Below, piece after piece: positions 1-8,741 of a stretch of 64,000 nucleotides of DNA. The translations under genes were made by a program, and so were the position numbers. Positions within the stretch are counted from its first letter, which is position 1, and every line of letters starts with the position of its first letter. The stretch is from Methanoregula sp. UBA154 (GTDB taxonomy: Archaea; Halobacteriota; Methanomicrobia; Methanomicrobiales; Methanospirillaceae). The DNA lies in the NCBI GenBank assembly GCA_002502245.1, contig DAPW01000022.1, positions 1 through 64,000 on the forward strand, given 5' to 3'. The notes under the pieces were generated by a model. The model saw only the letters and a program-made list of their open reading frames with translations. It was not told the DNA's origin and did not search any database.

Positions 1-120
1 GTCTTGCCCCGCCGTGCCTCGGAGAGGCCCTGAGGGGGGGAACCCTCGTAATCTCCACATTCTTTTGCCGATTTTCACGGTTTGAGTGTGAACTCCCGTT
101 CATGTGCGTTTCTACAGAGC
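1..120 (-). repeat. Partial copy of interspersed structured repeat (family A)
   Basis: The reverse complement of this stretch aligns with the first ~115 bases of the repeats at 26020 and 38004. All begin with GCTCTGTAGAAA, followed by an ATGAAC(C)GG block, a TGAAAATCG block, and a GC-rich arm ending GGCACGGCGGGGCA. The copy is cut by the window edge. Like the other copies it lies 3' of a gene (the Zn-ribbon gene ending at 281) and in that gene's orientation. Bases 121-280 hold no gene that I can support; there is only a G-rich inverted stretch around 190-230. Confidence 0.8.
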
Positions 121-280
121 ACAAAAAGTGACTTTGTTTGAGTTTTCAGGAAAGATCTGCTCCCTTTTCGTGAGCATCGTATTTGTGCCCAATCCCCCTT
201 TGGGGGAACTGGTGGCATACGTGGGGGGGCTGATGCGGGTGCCTGAAAAAATTAATGAGAAAAACAGAAAAGAAGCGATC

Positions 281-688
281 TTATCTCTTCTTTCCCTTCT
301 TTTTCTTTGGTTCGTCCTTGGACATTGACATGAGATCGATGATGTAGGAGCCTTCCTTGCCCACGCTGACGATCCGCTCGTCGCTCTCGGCCATCTTCTC
401 GAGGTTCAGCTCATAGGAGCCGGGTGCAACGATCCGGATGGTCTCCACCCGGTCGTACATCTCAACCTCTTTCTTCTTTTTCGGCTCGATAACCTCGAGG
501 ACCTCTTCTTTTGACTCCCCCGCGATCTCCTCGATGGACTTCTCTTCGAGCACGTCCTTGTTCAGCTGGTCTTCTGTTACATAGAGGAACCTCTTGTTGC
601 CGCAGCTTGCGCACCCTTTCAGGATCTCGGTGGATCCGTCCCTGTATTCCCGCCCGCATTTTGTACACTTGTGCGGCATTGCGCTCAC
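281..688 (-). CDS. Archaeal Zn-ribbon protein (OapC-like)
   Basis: A 135-residue protein with an N-terminal zinc ribbon (CTKC at about residues 8-11, CASC at about 26-29). The middle is acidic and lysine-rich. A compact C-terminal domain of about 60 residues contains VAPGSYELNLEKM, and the tail is very basic (KKKKGKKR). This is the layout of archaeal 'Zn-ribbon containing' proteins (COG3364/OapC type), whose biochemical role is poorly defined. The gene overlaps the upstream GTPase gene by four bases (ATGA), so the two are probably co-translated. A methionine four codons in is an alternative start. Family assignment is from recognition of the sequence; function is unknown. Confidence 0.75.
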   Translation of the reverse strand: MSAMPHKCTKCGREYRDGSTEILKGCASCGNKRFLYVTEDQLNKDVLEEKSIEEIAGESKEEVLEVIEPKKKKEVEMYDRVETIRIVAPGSYELNLEKMAESDERIVSVGKEGSYIIDLMSMSKDEPKKKKGKKR

Positions 689-1317
689 CCAAAGTATTCA
701 AGCATGGTCTCGTAGAGGTCTTCCACGTTGCGGCCCTCAAGACCGGAGATGGCGACAACCGGGTGCTGGGGGAACGCGCTGCGGATCCTGGCCGGGGCAG
801 CATCGGGGAGATCGATCTTGTTGGCCACGATGATCACGGGAAGGCCGCGGGCCTCGATGATCCCGATCATCATGATATTGACCTGCATAAAGGGATCCAG
901 GGTCGAGTCGAGCATGTAGATGACACCGTTGATATCCTCACGGAGCCAGTGCATTGCCTCTGCAACGCCTTCGGTTGCTTCCCGGGCACGGATGATCGCT
1001 TCGTCTTTTTCCATCCCGAATTCGAGGAACTCGTGGTAATCAACCTTGGTGGTGACACCCGGCGTATCCACGATATCCATGGTCACCGTGCTGCCGTTTG
1101 CCCCGGAGATGATGATGTTCTCCTTCTTCCGTGCTCTCCTGGTCTCATGCGGGATCTCGCTGACCGGGCCGACAGCATCGCCGGTCCAGTCACGGGCGAT
1201 ACGGTTTGCAAGGGTGGTTTTCCCGGCATTCGGCGGGCCGTAAATGCCGATGCGGGTCCGTTTCTTCTTGAAAAAGCGGGCAACGAAACTGGAAAATTTC
1301 TTTTTGATTTTGCCCAT
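685..1317 (-). CDS. Archaeal Era-like GTP-binding protein
   Basis: A 210-residue P-loop GTPase. G1 is GPPNAGKTT near residue 27, G3 is DTPG near residue 85, and G4 is NKID near residue 168, followed by an AISGLEG G5-like segment. A short basic leader (KKKFSSFVARFFKKKR) precedes the G domain and could bind RNA or membrane. There is no C-terminal KH domain, so it is not a full bacterial Era. The reading frame extends upstream to 1350, but the methionine at 1317 directly before the basic leader is the more likely start. It precedes and overlaps the Zn-ribbon gene, a pairing consistent with one functional unit. Substrate unknown; a role in ribosome or RNA metabolism is inference. Confidence 0.85.
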   Translation of the reverse strand: MGKIKKKFSSFVARFFKKKRTRIGIYGPPNAGKTTLANRIARDWTGDAVGPVSEIPHETRRARKKENIIISGANGSTVTMDIVDTPGVTTKVDYHEFLEFGMEKDEAIIRAREATEGVAEAMHWLREDINGVIYMLDSTLDPFMQVNIMMIGIIEARGLPVIIVANKIDLPDAAPARIRSAFPQHPVVAISGLEGRNVEDLYETMLEYFG

Positions 1318-1535
1318 GGTCTGATAAAATATCTTCAAACTCCACCTCATTGGCTGCGCAGGTATACAACGGTACGTGCAGTCACTTTTGTTCGTTATTA
1401 GTGTATAGAATACGCTCTTTATTATGTTTCTTGTAACGGTCGCGGTCCAACCGCCGGTAGAAAAAAATCATGGGCGGGCATTTTCCGGTTGCGTAGTATT
1501 ACTGTGGTGCATGGGCTGTTGCCATTGCCAAATTG

Positions 1536-1544
1536 TATTTATAC
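1536..1544 (+). promoter_or_regulatory. Probable TATA box of the CBS gene cluster
   Basis: TATTTATAC lies about 60 bases before the first CBS gene, placing transcription start near 1562-1566. A strong Shine-Dalgarno sequence, AAGGAGGTGA (1591-1600), follows just before the ATG. This 250-base gap separates the CBS cluster from the divergent GTPase gene. Confidence 0.6.
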
Positions 1545-1603
1545 AAGGGAAAGGGAGTATGCTAATTGTAAACATCAGATACAGCACTTCAAGGAGGTGA
1601 CTC

Positions 1604-2170
1604 ATGAAAAAGACTTCAAACGCGATCCGGTTTGAGACCCGTGTTCCCCTGCGTGAGGTGATGAATCGCAAGCTGACGACAATCGGCATCGAGGCAACAG
1701 TCGCAAAAGCGGCTAAAGCCATGTGCCATGATGAAGTCGGCAGCGTTATCATCCTCGATCACAACAAGCCCATCGGCATCGTAACCGAGGAGGACATTGC
1801 ATGCAAGGTGGTGGCAAAGGACCTCAAGCCAAGTACAGTGCACGTAAACGATATCATGAGTACGCCACTCATTACGGTGAGTGCGGACAAGACTGTCGGT
1901 GATGCCGCAAGGATGATGGTGAAGCATAAGGTACGGAGACTCCCGATTATCGATGAGCACCAGAAAGTCATCGGTATTGTAACCGTGCGGGATCTTCTTG
2001 CCGTGTCCAATGAGCAGAACGATCTCCTCATGGACCTCATCGAGATCAACCGCGAAGAAACGGTTGAGCCGGGTATGTGCGGCCGCTGCAGCCAGATGTC
2101 TGATGATCTCAAGCGGGTAGACAGTGTCATGCTCTGTCCGCGCTGCCGTGAGGAGGATAATATCACATGA
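1604..2170 (+). CDS. CBS-pair protein with C-terminal zinc ribbon
   Basis: A 188-residue soluble protein with two CBS motifs, at about residues 12-65 and 75-130. Both end in the GIVTEEDI / GIVTVRDL signature that helps form the nucleotide pocket. A C-terminal Cys4 ribbon follows (CGRC near 150, CPRC near 178). CBS pairs (Bateman modules) usually bind adenosyl ligands such as AMP, ATP or SAM. Zn-ribbon-fused CBS proteins are common in methanogens, but their targets are unknown. It is the first gene of a five-gene CBS cluster and overlaps the next gene by four bases. Its ideal Shine-Dalgarno fixes the start. Confidence 0.9.
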   Translation: MKKTSNAIRFETRVPLREVMNRKLTTIGIEATVAKAAKAMCHDEVGSVIILDHNKPIGIVTEEDIACKVVAKDLKPSTVHVNDIMSTPLITVSADKTVGDAARMMVKHKVRRLPIIDEHQKVIGIVTVRDLLAVSNEQNDLLMDLIEINREETVEPGMCGRCSQMSDDLKRVDSVMLCPRCREEDNIT

Positions 2171-2916
2171 AGACAGCACAGGATTTCATCCTTGAGATCC
2201 CTGTGCTGAAACCCAATGACCAGATAACCAAGGCACGGCAGATCCTGAGAGATGACCGTTTCCGTGAGGTCTATGTTGTCGACGCGAAAAAAAACCTGCT
2301 CGGCTATATCGACATCACAGACGGTCTGCGGGTGACCGCAACGAAATCGAATGTAACCATTGAAGGATTCATCAAGGAAGCGCCGATGGTACATCCCGCG
2401 GATTCCATTGAAACAGCGGCACGGGCTATGAAGAGCTACCGTACCGACAGTGCTGCGGTGGTGGACCCGGAACCCCGCGTAAGCGGCGGGATCCTCCTCT
2501 CGGACATATTCCCGGTGATCATCTCGCGGAACGAGCTGCACGGGACCGTCGGAGCGCGGATGAGCAGTACCGTAGTGGCCGTGGCACCGGATGATGAGAT
2601 CCAGAAGGTCCTCTCTCTGATCGTTGAGAGTGGCTTCTCTGCGTTCCCGGTCCTTAAGAAGAAGCGGCTCGTCGGGATCATCTCCCGGCGCGACCTGATC
2701 AGTTCCCGGCGGGCGCGTGCGGTCATTGCTGAACACGCCCGTACGTCGGTTGAAGGTGTAATGACAACAGATGTCGTCACTATCGGACCGGGGGAGCCGG
2801 TCAGCGCTGCCGCAGAACTGCTCGTGAAACATGACGTGAGCCGGCTGCCCGTCCTTGACGGAGACCGGCTTGTCGGGATCATTGACCGGCATGACGTCCT
2901 TGTCGCACTTGCATGA
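2167..2916 (+). CDS. Four-CBS-motif protein
   Basis: A 249-residue protein made of four CBS motifs, roughly at residues 8-60, 64-120, 125-180 and 188-247. The last two carry clear GIISRRDL and GIIDRHDV ends, while the first (YIDITDG) is more diverged. No other domain is visible, so it is probably a ligand sensor or a scaffold acting on a separate protein. Start overlaps the stop of the preceding gene (ATGA). Translationally coupled second gene of the CBS cluster. Confidence 0.88.
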   Translation: MKTAQDFILEIPVLKPNDQITKARQILRDDRFREVYVVDAKKNLLGYIDITDGLRVTATKSNVTIEGFIKEAPMVHPADSIETAARAMKSYRTDSAAVVDPEPRVSGGILLSDIFPVIISRNELHGTVGARMSSTVVAVAPDDEIQKVLSLIVESGFSAFPVLKKKRLVGIISRRDLISSRRARAVIAEHARTSVEGVMTTDVVTIGPGEPVSAAAELLVKHDVSRLPVLDGDRLVGIIDRHDVLVALA

Positions 2917-3018
2917 GCGGAATAAGAGCAGAACAGAAACGAGAGAATATGTCAGGAACCTCTGGCCGGTCCCGGGCGGGGCGTGTCACAGGTCCCATAC
3001 CCAGTCGGAGGGTGATCA

Positions 3019-3960
3019 ATGCACCAGAATGACCGGATCGTGAAAGGTGACGATCGGCTCCTGAAAATGCAGGGCAAACTCGATCGTGGCCCGGTGGAGT
3101 TCAAATCCCATATCGCAGAGCAGGAGGGCGAAGTGATGGCGATCGCAACGCACGACGTCATTTCAGTACCCCCGAGCCAGAGCATTATTGGCGCCGTCGA
3201 ACAGATGACCCGGTGCGGATTCCGCCGCCTTCCGGTAACCGATGCCGGCACAAAAAAACTGCGGGGGATTATAACTTCGGGAGATATCATCAACTTCATG
3301 GGAGGGGGTGACAAGTACCGCCTCGTGGAGGTCCGGCACAACGGCAATCTGATCGCTGCCGTGAATGAGAATGTCCGGACGATCATGACCCAGCAACCGG
3401 TGACGCTCAGGCACGATGCCTGCATCCGTGACGCGGTCGAGGTTATCACGGTAAAGAAGATCGGGGGTCTTCCTATCATCGGGGATGACGGGACGCTTGT
3501 CGGGATCGTTACTGAACGCGATGTACTCCGGGTGCTTGGTGCCGAGCGGAGCGCGCTTAATGTCGAAGACGTGATGACCACATCCCTCCGCGTCACCGCA
3601 CCGGACTGCCCGATCGCGAAGGTCACGCGGGACATGACCAGTTACCGCTTCCGGCGGTTGCCGGTCGTGAGCGATGACGTACTCTACGGGATCATCACCG
3701 CGACCGATATCATGCGGTACCTCGGGAGCAGGGAGGTTTTTGCCCGCCTCACCACCGGCAATGTTGCAGAGATAACCGCGCTGCCGGTCCGCACCCTGGT
3801 TGCCGGCGGGCTTATCACCACGACGCCCGACCGGAGCATCAACGAGGCAGCCCGCGAGATGCTCAAACGGAACATCGGGGCGCTTCCTGTAATAGAGGAT
3901 TCCCGGCTGATCGGGCTCGTGACCGAATTCGACCTTGTCAAAGCATTCGCGAAGGAGTGA
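3019..3960 (+). CDS. Four-CBS-motif protein
   Basis: A 313-residue protein: a basic N-terminal extension of about 45 residues, then four CBS motifs near residues 45-100, 113-170, 176-230 and 245-312. GIVTERDV and GIITATDI ends are visible. The start follows a GGAGGGTGATC ribosome-binding stretch. An overlapping 27-codon reading frame (2949-3032) in another phase encodes a basic Ser/Arg/Pro-rich peptide and ends inside this gene. It could be a leader, or the lost N-terminus of this protein after a frameshift. Ligand and partner unknown. Confidence 0.88.
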   Translation: MHQNDRIVKGDDRLLKMQGKLDRGPVEFKSHIAEQEGEVMAIATHDVISVPPSQSIIGAVEQMTRCGFRRLPVTDAGTKKLRGIITSGDIINFMGGGDKYRLVEVRHNGNLIAAVNENVRTIMTQQPVTLRHDACIRDAVEVITVKKIGGLPIIGDDGTLVGIVTERDVLRVLGAERSALNVEDVMTTSLRVTAPDCPIAKVTRDMTSYRFRRLPVVSDDVLYGIITATDIMRYLGSREVFARLTTGNVAEITALPVRTLVAGGLITTTPDRSINEAAREMLKRNIGALPVIEDSRLIGLVTEFDLVKAFAKE

Positions 3961-3966
3961 AACGCT

Positions 3967-4806
3967 ATGTTCGCACGTGACATTATGACTGCACCGGTTC
4001 ATGTCGTGTCCCCGGACGCAACCGTTGCCCATGCCCGCAACCTGATGGTCCGCCACAAGATCTCTCGCCTCCCGGTTATGGAGAACGGGGTCCTTGTGGG
4101 GATCCTCACGAAAAAAGATATTGCGTACCGCATGCGGCAGGGAGAACCGGCCTGGCGCCGGCGCCCGCTCGACCGGATCCCGGTGGGAGTCCTCATGACA
4201 GAACACCCTGTCGTGGTCCAACCCGATACCGGGGTCAAAGCCATCGCACGGATATTTACCAAACAGAACTTCAGCAGTGTGCCGGTAGTGGATGGTGGTG
4301 TTGTGGCCGGCATAATTACCAAGACGGATCTGATGAAATCCGCCCTCGTCCGGCAGATCACCTACCCGGTCGGGGACGTGATGGAGGATGTGCCGGCCGT
4401 GAGCCGCAACCACTCGCTCAACCACGTGATCACCGTGATGCGCGAACGCAATGACAAGGTACTCGTGACCGAGGATGACGGCACCCCTGCCGGCATTATT
4501 ACCGAGACCAACCTTGCATTCTATGAAGACGAGCCGAAAGTATCGGGCGTGATAGGAAAAGATGTGACCATACTACGACGCGAGACCCAGGACGGATTGC
4601 GGGGACCTGCCCTTATGGCCGTGGCTTCCGTGACCGCCGGCGATGTCATGACGAGTCCTGTTATCACGGCATCGCCTGCAACACCAGTCCCCGACGCCCT
4701 TGCACTGATGGAGAAACACCATGTCAACAGCCTTGTTGTCATGGAGAACGGCACAGTTACCGGGATTATAAAACGCGATGATATCATAAAGGAAGTGGCG
4801 AAATGA
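3967..4806 (+). CDS. Four-CBS-motif protein
   Basis: A 279-residue protein with four CBS motifs, near residues 3-55, 75-125, 135-185 and 222-278. The first, second and fourth are canonical (GILTKKDI, GIITKTDL, GIIKRDDI). A linker of about 35 residues before the fourth motif separates it from the rest. The start is six bases after the previous stop. The stop overlaps the next start (ATGA), so the last two CBS genes are coupled. Confidence 0.88.
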   Translation: MFARDIMTAPVHVVSPDATVAHARNLMVRHKISRLPVMENGVLVGILTKKDIAYRMRQGEPAWRRRPLDRIPVGVLMTEHPVVVQPDTGVKAIARIFTKQNFSSVPVVDGGVVAGIITKTDLMKSALVRQITYPVGDVMEDVPAVSRNHSLNHVITVMRERNDKVLVTEDDGTPAGIITETNLAFYEDEPKVSGVIGKDVTILRRETQDGLRGPALMAVASVTAGDVMTSPVITASPATPVPDALALMEKHHVNSLVVMENGTVTGIIKRDDIIKEVAK

Positions 4807-5579
4807 CAAAAGAGATTTTTATCAAGGACGTAATGGTAAAGCCAACAACAATCGCAAAATCTGCAAAGATCACCGAAGCGCTCGATAAGATGCTCGACGA
4901 AGGCATCGACCCGCTCATTGCAGTCAATAACAACTCTGTTGTCGGGACGGTATCCCGGAAAGCGATAGCGGAGAAGCTGGGCAGTAAACAGAACTCTTCG
5001 ATTGTACCCACAGCTATCCATGTTGCGAGTGTTGTGGAGGAAGACTTTACCAGTGTCTATCCCGATGAGAATGTCAATATCCTCGTCCCGCTGCTCCAGC
5101 ACTACAAGCTGGTCGTGGTATACGACAGCGATCACAAGCTGATCGGGCAGGTTAGTGCAGGCGACCTGCTGAAGAAATTCCAGCCTGATGGCGCGATTGA
5201 CGGTGCCCTGGAGAAGGCAATTACCATTGAAGCCGAGGAACGCGTGGTCCACCTCCGGCGCCGTATGCTTGATGACAATATCAACCGCTTCATCGTATCC
5301 GAGCATGAAAAGTATACCGGGATTGTTACGGAAACGGATGTGGCCATCGCAATGCGCAGGTTCCGCGAGGCAGTTGAAAACAACCACCAGGACCGCCGTA
5401 TCCGGAACCTGCTTGTCAAGGATATCATGAGTTCCCCGCTCGTCTCGATCGAGCGGACGGCAACGGTGTCCGATGTGGTCACCCTGATGCTGAAGAAGAA
5501 CATCAGCTCGGTGCCGGTCATGGACAAGGGCAAGCTCGCGGGAATTGTCACCCGCTCCTCGCTCGTGAACGCACTCTGA
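4803..5579 (+). CDS. Four-CBS-motif protein, last gene of the CBS cluster
   Basis: A 258-residue protein with four CBS motifs. The first two are diverged (the second ends GQVSAGDL); the third and fourth are typical (GIVTETDV, GIVTRSSL). The first half may therefore have a structural role and the second half bind ligand. A T-rich tract directly after the stop (CCCCTTTTTCC at 5585-5595) is the likely end of transcription for the cluster. Confidence 0.87.
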   Translation: MTKEIFIKDVMVKPTTIAKSAKITEALDKMLDEGIDPLIAVNNNSVVGTVSRKAIAEKLGSKQNSSIVPTAIHVASVVEEDFTSVYPDENVNILVPLLQHYKLVVVYDSDHKLIGQVSAGDLLKKFQPDGAIDGALEKAITIEAEERVVHLRRRMLDDNINRFIVSEHEKYTGIVTETDVAIAMRRFREAVENNHQDRRIRNLLVKDIMSSPLVSIERTATVSDVVTLMLKKNISSVPVMDKGKLAGIVTRSSLVNAL

Positions 5580-5595
5580 ACTCTCCCCTTTTTCC
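5579..5595 (+). terminator. Oligo-T terminator of the CBS cluster
   Basis: A pyrimidine tract with five consecutive T follows the last CBS stop at once, as in intrinsic archaeal termination. The 375-base gap to the tRNA-Ser holds no gene I can support, only this tract and the promoter near 5884. Confidence 0.4.
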
Positions 5596-5883
5596 TCGGC
5601 TTTCCCGTGGCGGAGGATGCCGGCAGTCCCGGTTGTTGTTACCGTATGGCACGGAAGCGCGTGCCAGGGCGCCCCCGGAGGATCAGGGACTTTCATCCAA
5701 ATTGCTTGAAATACTATTGCAGCCGTACGCAGATATGAAGAAAAGCGAGCACTTCTCGCAAGCACAATCAACAGGGTGCAGGTACGGACATAACCACCCG
5801 CTGTTATTCTGAATGGTAACGTATCCTGCCAACCGTGTCCCGGCATGGTAAACCTGCGTAACACTTATTAACCAACCCCAACC

Positions 5884-5892
5884 ATATTATAA
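5884..5892 (+). promoter_or_regulatory. Probable TATA box of the tRNA-Ser/ribosomal-protein operon
   Basis: ATATTATAA lies about 70 bases upstream of tRNA-Ser in an otherwise A/C-rich stretch. It predicts initiation near 5910-5915, giving a short leader removed by RNase P when the tRNA is cut from the long ribosomal transcript. Confidence 0.55.
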
Positions 5893-5954
5893 AGCACCAT
5901 TCATGGAGCAGCGACTATCCGCTGCGAGTGTCTGTAAAGATGCGAGATTCCTCT

Positions 5955-6039
5955 GTTGAGGTAGCCAAGCCAGGTATGGCGCAGGTTTGCTAAACCTGTG
6001 TCCCCTTGGGACTCGAGGGTTCAAATCCCTCCCTCAGCG
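5955..6039 (+). tRNA. tRNA-Ser (GCU anticodon)
   Basis: An 85-nt type II tRNA. The acceptor GTTGAGG pairs with CCTCAGC at the 3' side. The anticodon loop reads TTTGCTAAA (anticodon GCT), there is a long variable arm, and the T arm is GAGGG-TTCAAAT-CCCTC. Discriminator base is G and CCA is not encoded. It sits just upstream of rps13 and probably shares its promoter. Confidence 0.95.
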
Positions 6040-6075
6040 CTCAAAAGAGAAAATCTCACACAACGAGGGGATTGG

Positions 6076-6537
6076 ATGGCTCAGGAAGAAGACATAAAAT
6101 ACTTTGTAAGGGTTGGAACCACCGATCTTGACGGTACAAAATCCGTCAGGGTTGCCCTGACCGGCATCAAGGGCGTTGGCCGGCATACCTCTACGGTTAT
6201 TTCCCGTATGGCGAATGTCGACGAATACGCCACCCTTGGCCGCATGGACGAGGCATCGGTCAACCGGCTCCGTGTCGCTGTTGAACAATACTCAGGCAAG
6301 ATCCCGTCGTGGATGGCAAATCGTCCCAAGGATGTCTACACCGGCGAGGTCAGGCACCTCATTGGCCCGGATGTAGCGCTCCAGAAGGATGAAGATGTCA
6401 ACCTCATGAGAAAGATCCGCTGTTACAAGGGGATCCGCCACGAGACCGGCCAGAAGGTCCGCGGCCAGCGCACCAAGTCAACCGGCAGGACCGGAACGAC
6501 CGTCGGTGTCAAGAGGAAATCCGCGGGAGGCTCGTAA
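6076..6537 (+). CDS. rps13: 30S ribosomal protein uS13
   Basis: A 153-residue S13 of the archaeal type. The N-terminal part contains the helix-two-turns-helix GIKGVGRHT. The C-terminal tail has the [16 protein letters not shown] segment that contacts tRNA and the S19 region of the small-subunit head. The frame is open further upstream into the tRNA, but the ATG at 6076 follows a GAGGGG ribosome-binding site and matches the family N-terminus. First protein gene of the S13-S4-S11-RpoD operon, with two bases before rps4. Confidence 0.97.
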   Translation: MAQEEDIKYFVRVGTTDLDGTKSVRVALTGIKGVGRHTSTVISRMANVDEYATLGRMDEASVNRLRVAVEQYSGKIPSWMANRPKDVYTGEVRHLIGPDVALQKDEDVNLMRKIRCYKGIRHETGQKVRGQRTKSTGRTGTTVGVKRKSAGGS

Positions 6538-6539
6538 CC

Positions 6540-7142
6540 ATGGGATACCCAGGCAAGAATCACAAGTCCTATCAGACCCCCAAGCGCCCGTGGGAGAAGT
6601 CCCGTATTGAAGCCGAGACCCGTCTCGTCATCGAGTACGGTCTCCGGAACAAGCGCGAGGTCTGGAAAGCCCAGGAGCACCTGCGCAAGTACCGCAAGGG
6701 CGCCCGCAACCTGCTGGCCCTCGGGTCCAGTGGTGCGCACAAGGACCTGTACGCGGCCAAGAAAGAGGAGCTCATCGGCCACCTCCAGCGTGCAGGTCTG
6801 CTCGGTCCCGACGCGGACATCGATGCAGTCCTCTCGCTCAAGGTCCAGACCCAGCTCGAACGCCGTCTCCAGACGGTGGTCTACCGCAGGGGTCTTGCGA
6901 GGTCGCCGAAACAGGCCCGCCAGCTGATCACGCACGGCCATATCGCCATTGCCGGCAGACGTGTCAACATCCCCGGTTACCTTGTAACCCGCACGGACGA
7001 GTCACAGATCGCCTATTCCGGCACATCCCCGCTCGTGAGCGACGCCCATGCCGAGAAGGTACGGATAGCGAAACCCGCATCCAACCCCAAGCCGGCTCCA
7101 GGCGGATTTGGTGGATACCCCGCACGGGGAGGAAGGAGATAA
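6540..7142 (+). CDS. rps4: 30S ribosomal protein uS4
   Basis: A 200-residue S4. After an N-terminal helical part ([16 protein letters not shown]) comes an S4 RNA-binding domain at about residues 105-160, including [17 protein letters not shown]. It is a primary 16S-binding protein needed early in 30S assembly. The C-terminus is Gly/Pro-rich ([14 protein letters not shown]), a lineage-specific tail. Two bases separate it from rps13. Confidence 0.97.
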   Translation: MGYPGKNHKSYQTPKRPWEKSRIEAETRLVIEYGLRNKREVWKAQEHLRKYRKGARNLLALGSSGAHKDLYAAKKEELIGHLQRAGLLGPDADIDAVLSLKVQTQLERRLQTVVYRRGLARSPKQARQLITHGHIAIAGRRVNIPGYLVTRTDESQIAYSGTSPLVSDAHAEKVRIAKPASNPKPAPGGFGGYPARGGRR

Positions 7143-7143
7143 C

Positions 7144-7542
7144 ATGGCGGCAAATGACAAGGAAAAATGGGGCATCGCCCATATCTTTGCGTCCTTCAAC
7201 AACACCATCATCACCATCACTGACCTTTCCGGTGCCGAAACCGTGACCAAGTCAAGCGGTGGTATGGTCGTCAAGCAGGACCGGAACGAGAGCTCGCCCT
7301 ATGCAGCAATGCAGATGGCAGGTAATGTTGCCCAGACCGCCCGTGAAAAGGGGATTGTTGGTGTCCATGTCAGGGTACGCGCACCCGGCCAGGGCAAACA
7401 GAGAAGTCCCGGCCCCGGTGCCCAGGCAGCCATCCGTGCCCTTGCCCGTGCAGGGATGCGCATCGGCCGTATCGAAGATGTGACGCCGATTCCCCATGAC
7501 TCGTGCCGGCCCAAGGGTGGCAGGAGAGGAAGGAGAGTCTGA
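7144..7542 (+). CDS. rps11: 30S ribosomal protein uS11
   Basis: A 132-residue S11, with the typical core ([16 protein letters not shown]) and the conserved basic end ([21 protein letters not shown]) that binds 16S rRNA at the platform. The in-frame ATG at 7108 lies inside rps4; the ATG at 7144 follows GGAAGGAG and fits the family. The stop codon overlaps the start of rpoD (TGATG). Confidence 0.97.
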   Translation: MAANDKEKWGIAHIFASFNNTIITITDLSGAETVTKSSGGMVVKQDRNESSPYAAMQMAGNVAQTAREKGIVGVHVRVRAPGQGKQRSPGPGAQAAIRALARAGMRIGRIEDVTPIPHDSCRPKGGRRGRRV

Positions 7543-8372
7543 TGGAGATCGAATTCGCCAGTCTGGACGACTCCCTCGCACGATTCACGCTCTCGGGAGC
7601 GAGCACGGCCTTTGCCAATGCATTCCGCCGGGCAATGATCGGTGAAGTACCGACCCTTGCCATCGAGGATGTGCGCATCTATGATAACACGAGCGCACTC
7701 TTCGACGAGATGCTGGCACACCGCGTCGGGCTCATTCCCCTCAAAACCGACCTTTCAACCTATTCGACTCAGGACAAATGTGCGTGCGGAGGGGCGGGAT
7801 GCCCGGGCTGCACGGCAACGTATACCCTCAGCGTTGAGGGCCCGAAGACGGTCATGTCAAGCGACCTGATCCCGCAGGACCCCCAGGCAGCACCGGTATA
7901 CGACAACATCCCCATCGTGAAACTCACGAAAGGGCAGAAACTCGTCATCGAAGTCCGTGCCATCCTCAATACCGGGCGGGCACACTCCAAGTGGCAGCCG
8001 ACACTCGTCTGCGGGTACAAGAACCATCCGGTCGTATCCATCAGCGACGCCTGCGACGCCTGCGGTCTCTGCGTTGACGAGTGTCCCCGTGGGATCCTTG
8101 TGATCAAGGGTAAGAAAGTCCAGGTTGTAACCGGAAAGCTTCCCGACTGCTCGATGTGCAGGCTCTGTGAACGGGCATGCATCTCAAGCGGTATCGGGGA
8201 CGAGCCGGCAATCACGGTATCCGCCGAAAGCGACCGTTTTATTTACATGGTCGAGAGCGACGGATCCCTGCCGGTAAAAGAGATCATGAACCGTGCGCTG
8301 CTGTATTTGAAGGAGCAGGCAGACGAGCTGGAAAAACAGCTTGGCGAATTATCAGGGGATGACAGGAAATGA
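7542..8372 (+). CDS. rpoD: DNA-directed RNA polymerase subunit Rpo3 (RpoD) with ferredoxin-like domain
   Basis: A 276-residue homologue of eukaryotic RPB3 and bacterial alpha, which dimerises with Rpo11 to start polymerase assembly. The alpha-like dimerisation part is at residues 1-50 and the C-terminus. An inserted domain around 160-215 has two cysteine clusters (CDACGLCVDEC and CSMCRLCERAC). This is enough for two 4Fe-4S sites of the kind described for Fe-S-containing archaeal Rpo3. A further cysteine group (CACGGAGCPGC) sits near residues 83-94. Upstream in-frame starts lie inside rps11 and are rejected. Confidence 0.96.
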   Translation: MEIEFASLDDSLARFTLSGASTAFANAFRRAMIGEVPTLAIEDVRIYDNTSALFDEMLAHRVGLIPLKTDLSTYSTQDKCACGGAGCPGCTATYTLSVEGPKTVMSSDLIPQDPQAAPVYDNIPIVKLTKGQKLVIEVRAILNTGRAHSKWQPTLVCGYKNHPVVSISDACDACGLCVDECPRGILVIKGKKVQVVTGKLPDCSMCRLCERACISSGIGDEPAITVSAESDRFIYMVESDGSLPVKEIMNRALLYLKEQADELEKQLGELSGDDRK

Positions 8373-8734
8373 CAAGAATTGTAGAGAAGACGAACCCCCG
8401 TCTTACCACCCTCATCTCGCTCTTGAAGAACAAGTCGCGTGAGAATGAGGCCAAGATCTGGCGCGAGATTGCAAGCAGGCTGGAGACCCCGAACCGTAAC
8501 TATGCAGAGGTCAACCTGTCCAAGATCAACCGCTATGCCCAGAACGGTGAGACCATCATCGTTCCCGGAAAAGTCCTGGGCAGCGGCGTGCTGGAGCAGT
8601 CTGTGAAGATTGCAGCGCTGAACTTCTCAGCATCAGCCACGAGCAAGATCAGGGAAGCAAAGGGACAGTGCATGACGATCGAACAACTTATCAGCGACAA
8701 CCCGAAAGGCAGCGGTGTCCGGATCCTGAGGTGA
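8369..8734 (+). CDS. rpl18e: 50S ribosomal protein eL18
   Basis: A 121-residue archaeal/eukaryotic L18e, homologous to bacterial L15, with the GKVLGSGVL turn and the C-terminal [11 protein letters not shown] typical of the family. Its ATG overlaps the rpoD stop (ATGA), coupling synthesis of the two. Confidence 0.96.
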   Translation: MTRIVEKTNPRLTTLISLLKNKSRENEAKIWREIASRLETPNRNYAEVNLSKINRYAQNGETIIVPGKVLGSGVLEQSVKIAALNFSASATSKIREAKGQCMTIEQLISDNPKGSGVRILR

Positions 8735-8741
8735 ACTAGAC

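Noticed and set aside
190..235. Second repeat family linking 190-235 with 33999-34105
   Set aside because: Some shared blocks (CCCCC..GGGGGAACTG, GTTTTCAGG) occur but their order and orientation relative to the family A copies differ, so the match is not firm.
3163..4425. 420-codon minus-strand frame opposite the CBS genes
   Set aside because: Antisense shadow of two confirmed CBS genes; the translation shows no fold-like pattern.
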